DNA from: Sphingomonadales bacterium
GTDB lineage: Bacteria; Pseudomonadota; Alphaproteobacteria; Sphingomonadales; Sphingomonadaceae
NCBI GenBank assembly: GCA_027490095.1
Contig: JAIXYT010000030.1
Span: 1-53,585 of the forward strand
DNA: 53,585 bases
Reading direction: 5' to 3'
The position numbers were made by a program, and so were the translations under genes. The notes beneath the pieces were generated by a model. The model was not told the origin of the DNA and searched no databases. It was given only the letters and a program-made list of their open reading frames with translations. The first letter of the stretch is position 1; the number at the start of each line of letters is the position of its first letter. Below are positions 35,625 through 43,133 of this stretch, one piece after another.

Positions 35625-36598
35625 TCGCCGTAGTCGGGGCCGGTGCCTGGGGAACAGCGCTTGCCAACGCCATGGCGGCGCAGGAGGATGTGCTGATCTG
35701 GGCGCGGGAGCCCGAGGTGGCGGCCTCGATCAACGAGACCGGCGCGAACCCGCTGTTCCTGCCCGACATCCCGCTCAGCCCCCGCGTGCGCGCAACGACT
35801 GACCTGTCGGACCTTGCAGGGATCGACCTCTGGCTGGTGGTGCCGCCCGCGCAGTTCCTGGGCCGCGTGCTGTCGGCCGCGCCGCTGGAACACCGCCCGA
35901 CGCTCATCCTGTGCGCCAAGGGCATCGAGGCCGGTACGCATCGGCTCATGGCCGGTGTCGCGGCTGCCGTCGCGCCGCAGTCGTCGCTCGCTGTCCTGTC
36001 GGGCCCCAGTTTTGCAGCCGAGGTTGCGAAAGGCCTGCCCACCGCCGTCACGCTGGCCGCACAGACCGAGGCCGCTGCTGCGGCGCTGGCAGACCGTATC
36101 GCCCGCCCGACCTTCCGGCCCTATGCCTCAGACGATGTGATCGGCGCGGAAATCGGCGGCGCGGTCAAGAATGTGCTGGCGATCGCCTGCGGCGTGGTGA
36201 TCGGCGCAGGCCTCGGCGAAAATGCCCGCGCGGCCATCATCGCGCGCGGCTTTGCCGAGATGACCCGCTTCGGCCTCGCCCGCGGCGCCCGCGCAGAGAC
36301 ACTTGCAGGCCTCTCGGGCCTTGGCGACCTGGTGCTGACATGCGGGTCGACCCAGTCCCGCAACATGCGGCTCGGCATGGCGCTGGGCGAGGGGCAGACG
36401 GCGGAGCAGGCCTTGGCAGGCAAACTGTCCGTCGCGGAAGGTGCTGCAACCGCGCCGGTGCTGGTCGAGGCGGCGGCTGCCGCGCATGTCGACATGCCCA
36501 TTTCGGCAGCTGTTGCGGACCTGCTGGCGGGCCGCGCGACCGTGCCCGAGGTCGTGCGCCGCCTGCTGAGCCGACCGCTCAAGTCCGAAGGGCTGTAA
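35621..36598 (+). CDS. gpsA: Glycerol-3-phosphate dehydrogenase [NAD(P)+]
   Basis: Makes sn-glycerol 3-phosphate for phospholipid synthesis. 325 residues from GTG 35621. [15 protein letters not shown] (2-16) binds NAD(P), ILCAKGIE and [11 protein letters not shown] are family signatures, K184 in [11 protein letters not shown] is the catalytic lysine region, and [14 protein letters not shown] and TQSRN complete the C-domain. It is coupled to tsaD (GTGA), a common tsaD-gpsA pair. Confidence 0.96.
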   Translation: MIAVVGAGAWGTALANAMAAQEDVLIWAREPEVAASINETGANPLFLPDIPLSPRVRATTDLSDLAGIDLWLVVPPAQFLGRVLSAAPLEHRPTLILCAKGIEAGTHRLMAGVAAAVAPQSSLAVLSGPSFAAEVAKGLPTAVTLAAQTEAAAAALADRIARPTFRPYASDDVIGAEIGGAVKNVLAIACGVVIGAGLGENARAAIIARGFAEMTRFGLARGARAETLAGLSGLGDLVLTCGSTQSRNMRLGMALGEGQTAEQALAGKLSVAEGAATAPVLVEAAAAAHVDMPISAAVADLLAGRATVPEVVRRLLSRPLKSEGL

Positions 36599-36689
36599 CC
36601 CGCCCGACACACCCCTGTCATGCTGAGGTCACTGCCCCCAGATATAGCGCGCAGGCAATTGCCGACCCACAAGCAGCAGGGGCCATTGC

Positions 36690-37610
36690 ATGCAGACCGT
36701 CGCCCGTCTCGACAGCCACTTTCCCCCGTCAGCTGCCGTCCCACCCTTGCCGACACCGGCCTGGCTGCACGAGCCTGAGGAGGAAACCCCGCGCCGGCGC
36801 CTGAGGTTCCGCACCATCTTCATTTCCGATACCCATCTCGGCACGTCCGGCTGCAACGCGGAGCTGCTGTTCGACTTTCTGAAGTCGGTCGAGTGCGAGA
36901 CGCTGTACCTGGTGGGCGACATCATCGACGGATGGCGCCTGAAGCGCGGCTGGTTCTGGCCGACCCGCCACAATGACATCGTCCGCCGCGTGCTGAAGAT
37001 GGCGAAGAAGGGCACGCGCGTCGTCTATGTGCCCGGCAACCACGACGAGGTGCTGCGCGACTTCATCGGCCTTCAGCTGGGCGACATCGAGGTGCGCCCG
37101 GAGGCCGTGCACGAGACGGCGGACGGCCGGAAGCTGCTGGTGCTGCATGGCGACGAGTTCGACGGCGTCGTGCTCTACCACCGCTGGCTCGCCTTTCTCG
37201 GCGACCATGCCTATGTCGCGCTGCTGAAGCTGAATGTGGGCTTCAACGCCTGCCGCCGCGCGCTCGGCCTGCCCTACTGGTCGCTGTCTGCGCACCTGAA
37301 GAAGCGGGTGAAGAATGCGGTCGAATATGTGTGCCGTTACGAGGAGGCGGTCGCCCACGCCGCGCGCGAGCGGGGCGCCGACGGCGTTGTCTGCGGCCAT
37401 ATCCATTCGGCCGAGATCCGCCAGTTCGGCGACATCACCTACTACAATGACGGCGACTGGGTGGAGAGCTGCACCGCGCTCGTCGAGCATGCGGACGGGC
37501 AGATGGAGATCCTCGACTGGGCCGCCCGCGTCCGCGAGGAAGCCGAGGCTGCCCAGCCGGCAAAGCCGCGCCGGGCCCGGGTTGCCGCTGCGCTGGCGCC
37601 TGCCGCCTGA
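36690..37610 (+). CDS. Calcineurin-like phosphoesterase, LpxH-like UDP-diacylglucosamine hydrolase
   Basis: 306 residues. Metallophosphoesterase motifs are complete: ISDTHLG (45-51), GDIIDGW (76-82), GNHDE (116-120), LHGDEFD and CGHIHSAEI. The branch is annotated UDP-2,3-diacylglucosamine diphosphatase-like, so a lipid A or related lipid-sugar pyrophosphatase role is likely but not certain; many alphaproteobacteria use LpxI for this step. A Pro-rich N-terminal 35 residues and an Ala/Arg tail flank the domain. It overlaps the GT4 gene by 1 nt, and the pair recurs in alphaproteobacteria. Confidence 0.82.
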   Translation: MQTVARLDSHFPPSAAVPPLPTPAWLHEPEEETPRRRLRFRTIFISDTHLGTSGCNAELLFDFLKSVECETLYLVGDIIDGWRLKRGWFWPTRHNDIVRRVLKMAKKGTRVVYVPGNHDEVLRDFIGLQLGDIEVRPEAVHETADGRKLLVLHGDEFDGVVLYHRWLAFLGDHAYVALLKLNVGFNACRRALGLPYWSLSAHLKKRVKNAVEYVCRYEEAVAHAARERGADGVVCGHIHSAEIRQFGDITYYNDGDWVESCTALVEHADGQMEILDWAARVREEAEAAQPAKPRRARVAAALAPAA

Positions 37611-38704
37611 TGCCGCGCCTGCTTCTGGTCTCCGATGCGTGGGCGCCCCAGGTCAACGGCGTCGTCCGGACGCTGCAGACCACGGCGCGGCTGCTGGAGG
37701 GGCGCGGATGGCAGATCACGCCCGTCACGCCCGACCGGTTCCGCTCCTGGCCCTGCCCGACCTACCCCGAGATCCGCCTGGCCCACGCGCCACGCGGCGC
37801 GGTCGGCAAGCTGATCGAAGAGGCAAGCCCCTGCGCGATCCACATCGCGACCGAAGGGCCGCTGGGCCTTGCCGCACGCCGTCACGCGCTGCGAACGAAC
37901 AGGCCCTTCACCACCAGCTTCCACACCCGGTTTCCGGATTATCTCCACGCCCGCTTCCGCCTGCCGACGGGCATCAGCTGGCGATATCTGCGCTGGTTTC
38001 ACGCGCCGGCGCGGTCGGTGCTGGTGGCGACGCCCCGCCTTGCCGAGGAACTGGCGTCGCACGGGCTTCCGCACACCCGCCTCTGGTCCCGTGGTGTCGA
38101 TCTCGGGCAGTTCCGGCCGGGCCTTCCGGCGCCGGATGCCTACCGCGACCTGCCGCGGCCGATCCTGCTGAATGTCGGCCGTGTGGCGGTCGAGAAGAAC
38201 ATCGAGGCCTTCCTCGAGGCGCCGGCACCCGGCAGCAAGGTCGTGGTCGGGGACGGCCCGGCGCTCGCGGAGCTGAAGGCCCGCTACCCGCATGTCCTGT
38301 TCCTGGGGGCGCTGTCCGGCGAGGCCCTGGCGCGCGCCTATGCCGGCGCCGACCTGTTCGTCTTCCCCAGCCGCACCGACACCTTCGGGCTGGTGCTGGT
38401 GGAGGCCATGGCGGCGGGGCTGCCCGTCGCGGCCTATCCCGTGCACGGGCCAATCGACGTGGTCGGCACCAGTGGTGCCGGTGCGCTGGATGACGACCTT
38501 GCAGCTGCGATCGGCCGGGGTCTCAAGATCCCGCGGGCCGCTGCACTGGCGCGCGCCGGCGACTTCAGCTGGGAGGCCGCTGCCGCGCAGTTCGAAGCAG
38601 CCCTTTCCGCGCCGCCGAGCGCGGACGAACCGCGCACGGCGGCCGCAAGTGCCGATCAGAACTTCGCGGTCAATCCCAGCGAGAAGCTCGTGCCAACATC
38701 GTAG
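37610..38704 (+). CDS. GT4-family glycosyltransferase
   Basis: 364 residues of GT-B fold. The N-domain begins LLLVSDAWAPQVNGVVRTL, with HTRFPDYLHAR in the acceptor region; the C-domain has LLNVGRVAVEKNIEAFL and the donor loop PSRTDTFGLVLVEAMAAGLP. It is close to the MgtA/SQDX-like glycolipid glycosyltransferases, so a membrane glycolipid product is my inference. Its start overlaps the LpxH-like gene (TGATG). The last 49 bp, encoding NFAVNPSEKLVPTS, lie antisense to the TonB receptor end, an unusually long convergent overlap. Confidence 0.85.
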   Translation: MPRLLLVSDAWAPQVNGVVRTLQTTARLLEGRGWQITPVTPDRFRSWPCPTYPEIRLAHAPRGAVGKLIEEASPCAIHIATEGPLGLAARRHALRTNRPFTTSFHTRFPDYLHARFRLPTGISWRYLRWFHAPARSVLVATPRLAEELASHGLPHTRLWSRGVDLGQFRPGLPAPDAYRDLPRPILLNVGRVAVEKNIEAFLEAPAPGSKVVVGDGPALAELKARYPHVLFLGALSGEALARAYAGADLFVFPSRTDTFGLVLVEAMAAGLPVAAYPVHGPIDVVGTSGAGALDDDLAAAIGRGLKIPRAAALARAGDFSWEAAAAQFEAALSAPPSADEPRTAAASADQNFAVNPSEKLVPTS

Positions 38705-41358
38705 CGGTTGTTGAGGATCGTGCTGTCGCCGAGCGTCTGGCTCTCGCGATACTCGGTTCCCAGGATGTTGCGGACCTGGAACTTCAGCTCCATCGGCAGC
38801 GAGCCCATGGTGATTTCCTCGCGCCAGACGAAGTCCAGCAGCACGCCGGGCCGTTCGATGAGGTCCGGCGTCACACCGGGACCCCGCTGGGTCACGCGGT
38901 CCGAAGCGTAGGTCAGCAAGATCGTCTGCTCGGAGACCTTGCCGTCGCGCTGCAGGCCGAGCTGGAGGTTCAGGATATGGTCCGACTGCCCGGTCAGCGG
39001 GGCGCCGTTGCGGAAATAGTCGGAGGCCGGACGGTCCTGGCCGCCGGCTTCGACCGGCCGCGTGGTGTCGCCGTCGGCAACCTTCAGCTTCGAATCCGTG
39101 TAGGTGTAGTTCGCGATCACCAACAGGGAGCGATCGGCAAAGAAGCCGCTGTCGGCGATGGAGAAGCTCTTTTGCGCTTCGGCTTCAATGCCGTAGAGTT
39201 CCGCCTTCGGCGCATTGGCGAAGGTGGTGAACAGCGTGCCGCCCTGCTGGAACGACACGGTCTCGATCGGCCGGTCGATCTGCTTCCAGAAGGCCCCCAG
39301 GATGATCCGTTCGTTGGTGCCGAGGAACCATTCCCAGCGGCCTTCGATGTTGATCAGCTCGGAATCCACGAGGAACGGGTTGCCGAAGCCCGGACGGTCG
39401 GTGTCGGGATCGAGGTAGGTCTGCGGGGCCAGCTCGCGGAACTGCGGGCGTGCGATGGTCTTGGAGGCTGCGAACCGGGCCTGCATGTCCTCGGCGAAGT
39501 TCCAGGTGAGGGTCGCGCCCGGCAGCCAGTAATCGTTGCTGAGGCGGGTGGAGAGCAGCGTCGCGCCCCCGGTGCCGAACAGGTCGACGGGCGTGACGAA
39601 CTGATCGGCGCTTTCGAAGCGGACCCCGGCTGTCAGGCGGAAGCCGTCGAACAGCTCGGCCTCGACCTGGCCATAGGCCGCGTGGACGGTGAGCCCGGCT
39701 TCATAGGCTGCAACACCGGCGGCTGCGCTCACTTCCTCGAGGAAGATGTCGTACACGTTGACGTTGAACGGGCTGAGCAGGAAGTCCGGCCGCTGCTGGC
39801 TGACTGCATCCGGAAGCGCATCGACCGAGTTGTAGCGGAAGTCGCGCCGCGTCGAGTTTCGCGTGTTGTCGGAATAGGCATAGCCGGCCGACAGCGTGAC
39901 CGGCCGCTCGGTCGGCAGCCTGTAGCCCACATCGGCAGCGCCCGCCCAGATCTCGTCCTCAAGGTCCGAGAAGGCGACCCGTGCCGAGGTCTGGGTGCGC
40001 AGCGTGTTCACATAGTCGTTGAAGCGCGGCTCGAAGATGTAGCTGTTCACGCGCTCGTACGGGCTGTTCCGCTGCGACTTCGCATAGGTTCCACGCACAT
40101 CGAGCTTCAGGTCGTCGAACTTGAACTCGCCGACAAGCGAGGTCGAAAAGAGCTGGCGTTCGAACCAGTTGGTGAAGCTGCGGTTTACCGGCTGGTCCTG
40201 GTTCACGTTGACGAGATCGAGACCAGCCTGGATCCGCGCTTCCTTCAGCACGTCGCGGATATAGACGTTGGTGAAGCGGATCTGGTGCTCGTCGAACTCG
40301 TAGCCAACGCCCAGCATACCATTGAGAAGGATGCGGTTCTCGGTCGAGAAGAAGAGATAGTCTTCCTGCGGGTCGAGGAACTCGTTGCCGTCGGCATCGA
40401 TGGAAATGCCGAAGGCCGTCTGCTGTTCACCGGCCTTGGTCTGCCAGTTGTTGGCCCAGTTGAACGCGGCGATCACCCCAAGCCGGTCCTCGCCGATATC
40501 GACCGCCGTACCGGCCGTGAAGCCAAGCGACATGTTGGCCGGGATGGTGTCGTTGCTCTGGATGAGGTTGGTCTCGGCATTGTTCAGGCTTGCCGTGATG
40601 GTCTTCAGTTCGCCGAGCGTGAAATTGGCAAGGCTGAGCGGGCGGCCGCTGTTGAGCGCTGCCCTGAGTTCGGCCGGCTGGGACCGGGTGCCGCCGTCGA
40701 AGCTGGTCCAGTCCGACCGCGAACCGCGATAGGTATAGCCGAGCTGTCCGGTCGTGACCGTGTCGCCCGAAAGCGAGGCCGACACGTTGAAGAAGGGCTC
40801 ATCCGGCACGGCGCGGGTGGTCAGGTTGATGACGCCGCCGCCGAATTCGCCGGGGAAGTTGGCCGAGAAGCTCTTCTGCACGAGCGTCGAAGCCAGGATA
40901 TCGGTCGGGAAGATGTCGAGCGGCACGACCCGCTTCAGCGGCTCGGGCGACGGAATGGGAAGACCATTGAGCAGCGCGAGGGAGTAGCGATCGCCGAGAC
41001 CGCGCACGAAGACATATTTCCCGCCGACGACCGACAGGCCGGTCACGCGCTTCAGTGCCCCTGCAATGTCGCCTTCGCCTGTGCGGGCGAGGTCCGCCGC
41101 CGACAGGACCGACACCACCGAGGGTGTCGCGCGGACGACGTTGGGAATGTTGCGACCGATGACGACGATCTCGTCTTCGTCGAAACCCCCGGCACCTGTG
41201 CCCGAAACGTCGACGTCCTCCGCCTCTTCGGCCTGCGCAGGCGGTTCCTGCGCGGGTGGCTGGGCAGGGGCGGCCTGTGCGCTGAGCGGGACTGCCGCAA
41301 ACAGCGGCCCCATCGCCGAGGAGGCGAGAAGCAGGCGGGCCAGGGTGGACATCGTCAT
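38656..41358 (-). CDS. TonB-dependent outer membrane receptor
   Basis: 900 residues: signal peptide (to about AQA, residue 28), an acidic/Gln-rich linker (QEPPAQAEEAEDVDVSG), a TonB-box-like DEIVVIG, the plug domain (about 70-190, with ALKRVTGLSVVGGKYVFVRG, shown in part) and a 22-strand barrel ending LGLTAKF, with the terminal aromatic needed for assembly. It imports a ligand across the outer membrane with TonB energy; the ligand is unknown. It is preceded by a lipoprotein gene on the same strand with a 93-bp gap, suggesting a receptor/surface-lipoprotein pair. I see no Fur box. Confidence 0.93.
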   Translation of the reverse strand: MTMSTLARLLLASSAMGPLFAAVPLSAQAAPAQPPAQEPPAQAEEAEDVDVSGTGAGGFDEDEIVVIGRNIPNVVRATPSVVSVLSAADLARTGEGDIAGALKRVTGLSVVGGKYVFVRGLGDRYSLALLNGLPIPSPEPLKRVVPLDIFPTDILASTLVQKSFSANFPGEFGGGVINLTTRAVPDEPFFNVSASLSGDTVTTGQLGYTYRGSRSDWTSFDGGTRSQPAELRAALNSGRPLSLANFTLGELKTITASLNNAETNLIQSNDTIPANMSLGFTAGTAVDIGEDRLGVIAAFNWANNWQTKAGEQQTAFGISIDADGNEFLDPQEDYLFFSTENRILLNGMLGVGYEFDEHQIRFTNVYIRDVLKEARIQAGLDLVNVNQDQPVNRSFTNWFERQLFSTSLVGEFKFDDLKLDVRGTYAKSQRNSPYERVNSYIFEPRFNDYVNTLRTQTSARVAFSDLEDEIWAGAADVGYRLPTERPVTLSAGYAYSDNTRNSTRRDFRYNSVDALPDAVSQQRPDFLLSPFNVNVYDIFLEEVSAAAGVAAYEAGLTVHAAYGQVEAELFDGFRLTAGVRFESADQFVTPVDLFGTGGATLLSTRLSNDYWLPGATLTWNFAEDMQARFAASKTIARPQFRELAPQTYLDPDTDRPGFGNPFLVDSELINIEGRWEWFLGTNERIILGAFWKQIDRPIETVSFQQGGTLFTTFANAPKAELYGIEAEAQKSFSIADSGFFADRSLLVIANYTYTDSKLKVADGDTTRPVEAGGQDRPASDYFRNGAPLTGQSDHILNLQLGLQRDGKVSEQTILLTYASDRVTQRGPGVTPDLIERPGVLLDFVWREEITMGSLPMELKFQVRNILGTEYRESQTLGDSTILNNRYDVGTSFSLGLTAKF

Positions 41359-41406
41359 CGGGTTTTCCCCCAGGTGTATTTCATATGGTCAGACCGATCC
41401 TGTTGC

Positions 41407-41436
41407 GGCGGGGGCAGCCGGCCGGCCGCCCCCGCC
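41407..41436 (-). other. GC-rich hairpin between the lipoprotein and receptor genes
   Basis: GGCGGGGGC / GCCCCCGCC, a perfect 9-bp stem around a 12-nt loop that itself contains CCGGCCGG. It sits 16 bp after the lipoprotein stop and 48 bp before the receptor ATG. Without a U-run it is not a classical terminator; it may protect the lipoprotein mRNA or attenuate receptor expression so that the two proteins are made in unequal amounts. Confidence 0.55.
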
Positions 41437-41451
41437 CTGCAGGCGTGTCCG

Positions 41452-42993
41452 TTACTGCCTCGGCAGCGGCACCGCGGTGCAGGCGGTCGTCGTGCCGCCC
41501 AGGCCGCAGGCCCAGCCATTGTACCAGGTGTCGGACGTGCCGCTGAAAGCGCCGACATAGGTCGTGTTGGTGAAGAAGGCGTTGATCGACGCCGCATTGA
41601 TCGCAGCAACGGCAAGTTCGGTTGCACCCGGGAACCAGGTGCCCGTCAGCGTGTTGGTCGCGTTGACCACATTGCCGCGGCTGGCTTCCGTCAGGATGTC
41701 GGTCACCTGCTGCGTCGTCACGCCACCCGAGCCGTTGGCGGGGCCGCCGGCGCAGGAATGGAAGGTCCCGCGCACGTTCGGCGGGCCAGCCTTGCGTGCG
41801 GTCGGATCGGTCGGCGTGTTGTCGGTCGAGATGGTGAAGGCATCCGCCATCTGCACGCAGGCGCCGGCGTCCTTCTGGATGATCGAGTTCAGGATGTCGA
41901 AGTCGGTCCCGCCGCGGAACAGCAGGCCGTTCGGGCTGCGGCGGCCAATGTAGGTGACGTTGGCAAAGGCCGGGCGCGACCGCGGGGTGCGGGTGTCGTT
42001 GCCCGACGTTTCGCCCTCGATCATCCGATCACCGCCGGTCGAGCGCTGCACCACCAGGCCGAACTGGAGCGCACCGCGATAGCCGAGATCGGTGTCGAGG
42101 CTGTCGTCGTCGGCGCCCGTCACCACGACATAGCGGTGATTCACGCGACCACCGAACCATTCGATGCCATCGTCCGAGCTGTTGTGGACCTGGATGTTCT
42201 CGGCAAAGGTGCCCGAGCCGACACCCGCGAAGGTGATGCCGTTGAGCTCGTTGCCGGCCGAAACCTCGAAGCCGGGATAGCGGATCTGCACGTAGCGCAG
42301 ACGACCGGAGCTGTCGGCCGGCGTCGCGCCACCATAGAGACCATCGGCACCTTCCACCCGGCTTTCGCAGCCGACCGTGCCGCCGACCACACCCTGCCCG
42401 ATGCAGGTGTGGATGGGCGCGCGGCCGAGCACGACGAGACCGCCCCACTGGCTGATCGTGTTGTCGCCGGCTGTGCCTTCCATGTTCGAACGGCTGGTGA
42501 AGACGATCGGCCGGGTGGCCGTCCCTTCCGCGAAGATCTGCGAGCCGCGCTCGATGAGCAGGAAGTCGGCCCCGGACGACCCGAACACGGTGACGCCGGC
42601 CTCGATGGTCAGGATACCCTGGGCGCCGCCCGGGCGCTGGCCGTCGCCACCCACATCGCGGCCGATCCGCACGCCGCCCGAGAGCGCGTAGACGAGGTTC
42701 TGCACATTGCGGAGCAGCAGGTTGCCGGTGATCACGCCCGACAGCTGGCACACCCGGACCTGCTGGCCGCTGAAGGTGGCGGTGCCGACGTTGGCGGTGC
42801 CGGTCGGGCAGTCCGTGGGGACCACGCCACCGGGCGGGGTCGGGGGCGGGGTGGGCGTGGGAGGGGGGGTCGGAGTCGGCGGCGGCGGCAGCACGATCAC
42901 GCCATCGCCGGGCGACGCGACGTCGGTCGCTCCGCTGCATGCAGCGAGAACGACGGCAGACCCGAGCAGAAGCAGGCCGCGGAACTTGGTCAT
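41452..42993 (-). CDS. Large beta-helix lipoprotein partnered with a TonB receptor
   Basis: 513 residues. The lipobox VVLAAC lipidates C19; a Pro/Thr spacer (PPPPTPTPPPTPTPPPTPP) lifts the domain off the membrane. The rest (about 60-510) is Gly/Asn/Thr-rich with strand-turn repeats (GVTVFGSSGADFLLIERGSQ, WGGLVVLGRAPI, VHNSSDDGIEWFGG), typical of a right-handed parallel beta-helix. About eight Cys may form disulfides. Lipoproteins of this form stand next to TonB receptors in sphingomonads and Caulobacter relatives; a surface capture role is inferred. The start has GGGGATCC before it, and the leader contains a GCCGCAG/CTGCGGC hairpin (43022-43044). Confidence 0.8.
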   Translation of the reverse strand: MTKFRGLLLLGSAVVLAACSGATDVASPGDGVIVLPPPPTPTPPPTPTPPPTPPGGVVPTDCPTGTANVGTATFSGQQVRVCQLSGVITGNLLLRNVQNLVYALSGGVRIGRDVGGDGQRPGGAQGILTIEAGVTVFGSSGADFLLIERGSQIFAEGTATRPIVFTSRSNMEGTAGDNTISQWGGLVVLGRAPIHTCIGQGVVGGTVGCESRVEGADGLYGGATPADSSGRLRYVQIRYPGFEVSAGNELNGITFAGVGSGTFAENIQVHNSSDDGIEWFGGRVNHRYVVVTGADDDSLDTDLGYRGALQFGLVVQRSTGGDRMIEGETSGNDTRTPRSRPAFANVTYIGRRSPNGLLFRGGTDFDILNSIIQKDAGACVQMADAFTISTDNTPTDPTARKAGPPNVRGTFHSCAGGPANGSGGVTTQQVTDILTEASRGNVVNATNTLTGTWFPGATELAVAAINAASINAFFTNTTYVGAFSGTSDTWYNGWACGLGGTTTACTAVPLPRQ

Positions 42994-43085
42994 GGGATCC
43001 CCTTTTCGGATGCGAAACTCGGCCGCAGTCCCGCCGGCTGCGGCGTTGCGGACGGGGCCTCCCTAGACGGAGCCCATGTCAGTCC

Positions 43086-43126
43086 GGTTGCGGAGATGTT
43101 GCAATCCGATGGCCCAATTGTTGCAA
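43086..43126 (-). promoter_or_regulatory. GTTGC half-sites at 11-bp phasing upstream of the lipoprotein
   Basis: On the given strand TTGC occurs at 43088, 43099 and 43121, i.e. offsets of 11 and 22 bp; the last two are part of an identical TGTTGCAA (43097-43104 and 43119-43126). Direct repeats in 11-bp register are how OmpR/PhoB-type regulators bind. The array is 95-135 bp upstream of the lipoprotein ATG, in the 140-bp gap after the helicase gene. Confidence 0.4.
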
Positions 43127-43133
43127 ACGGGTG

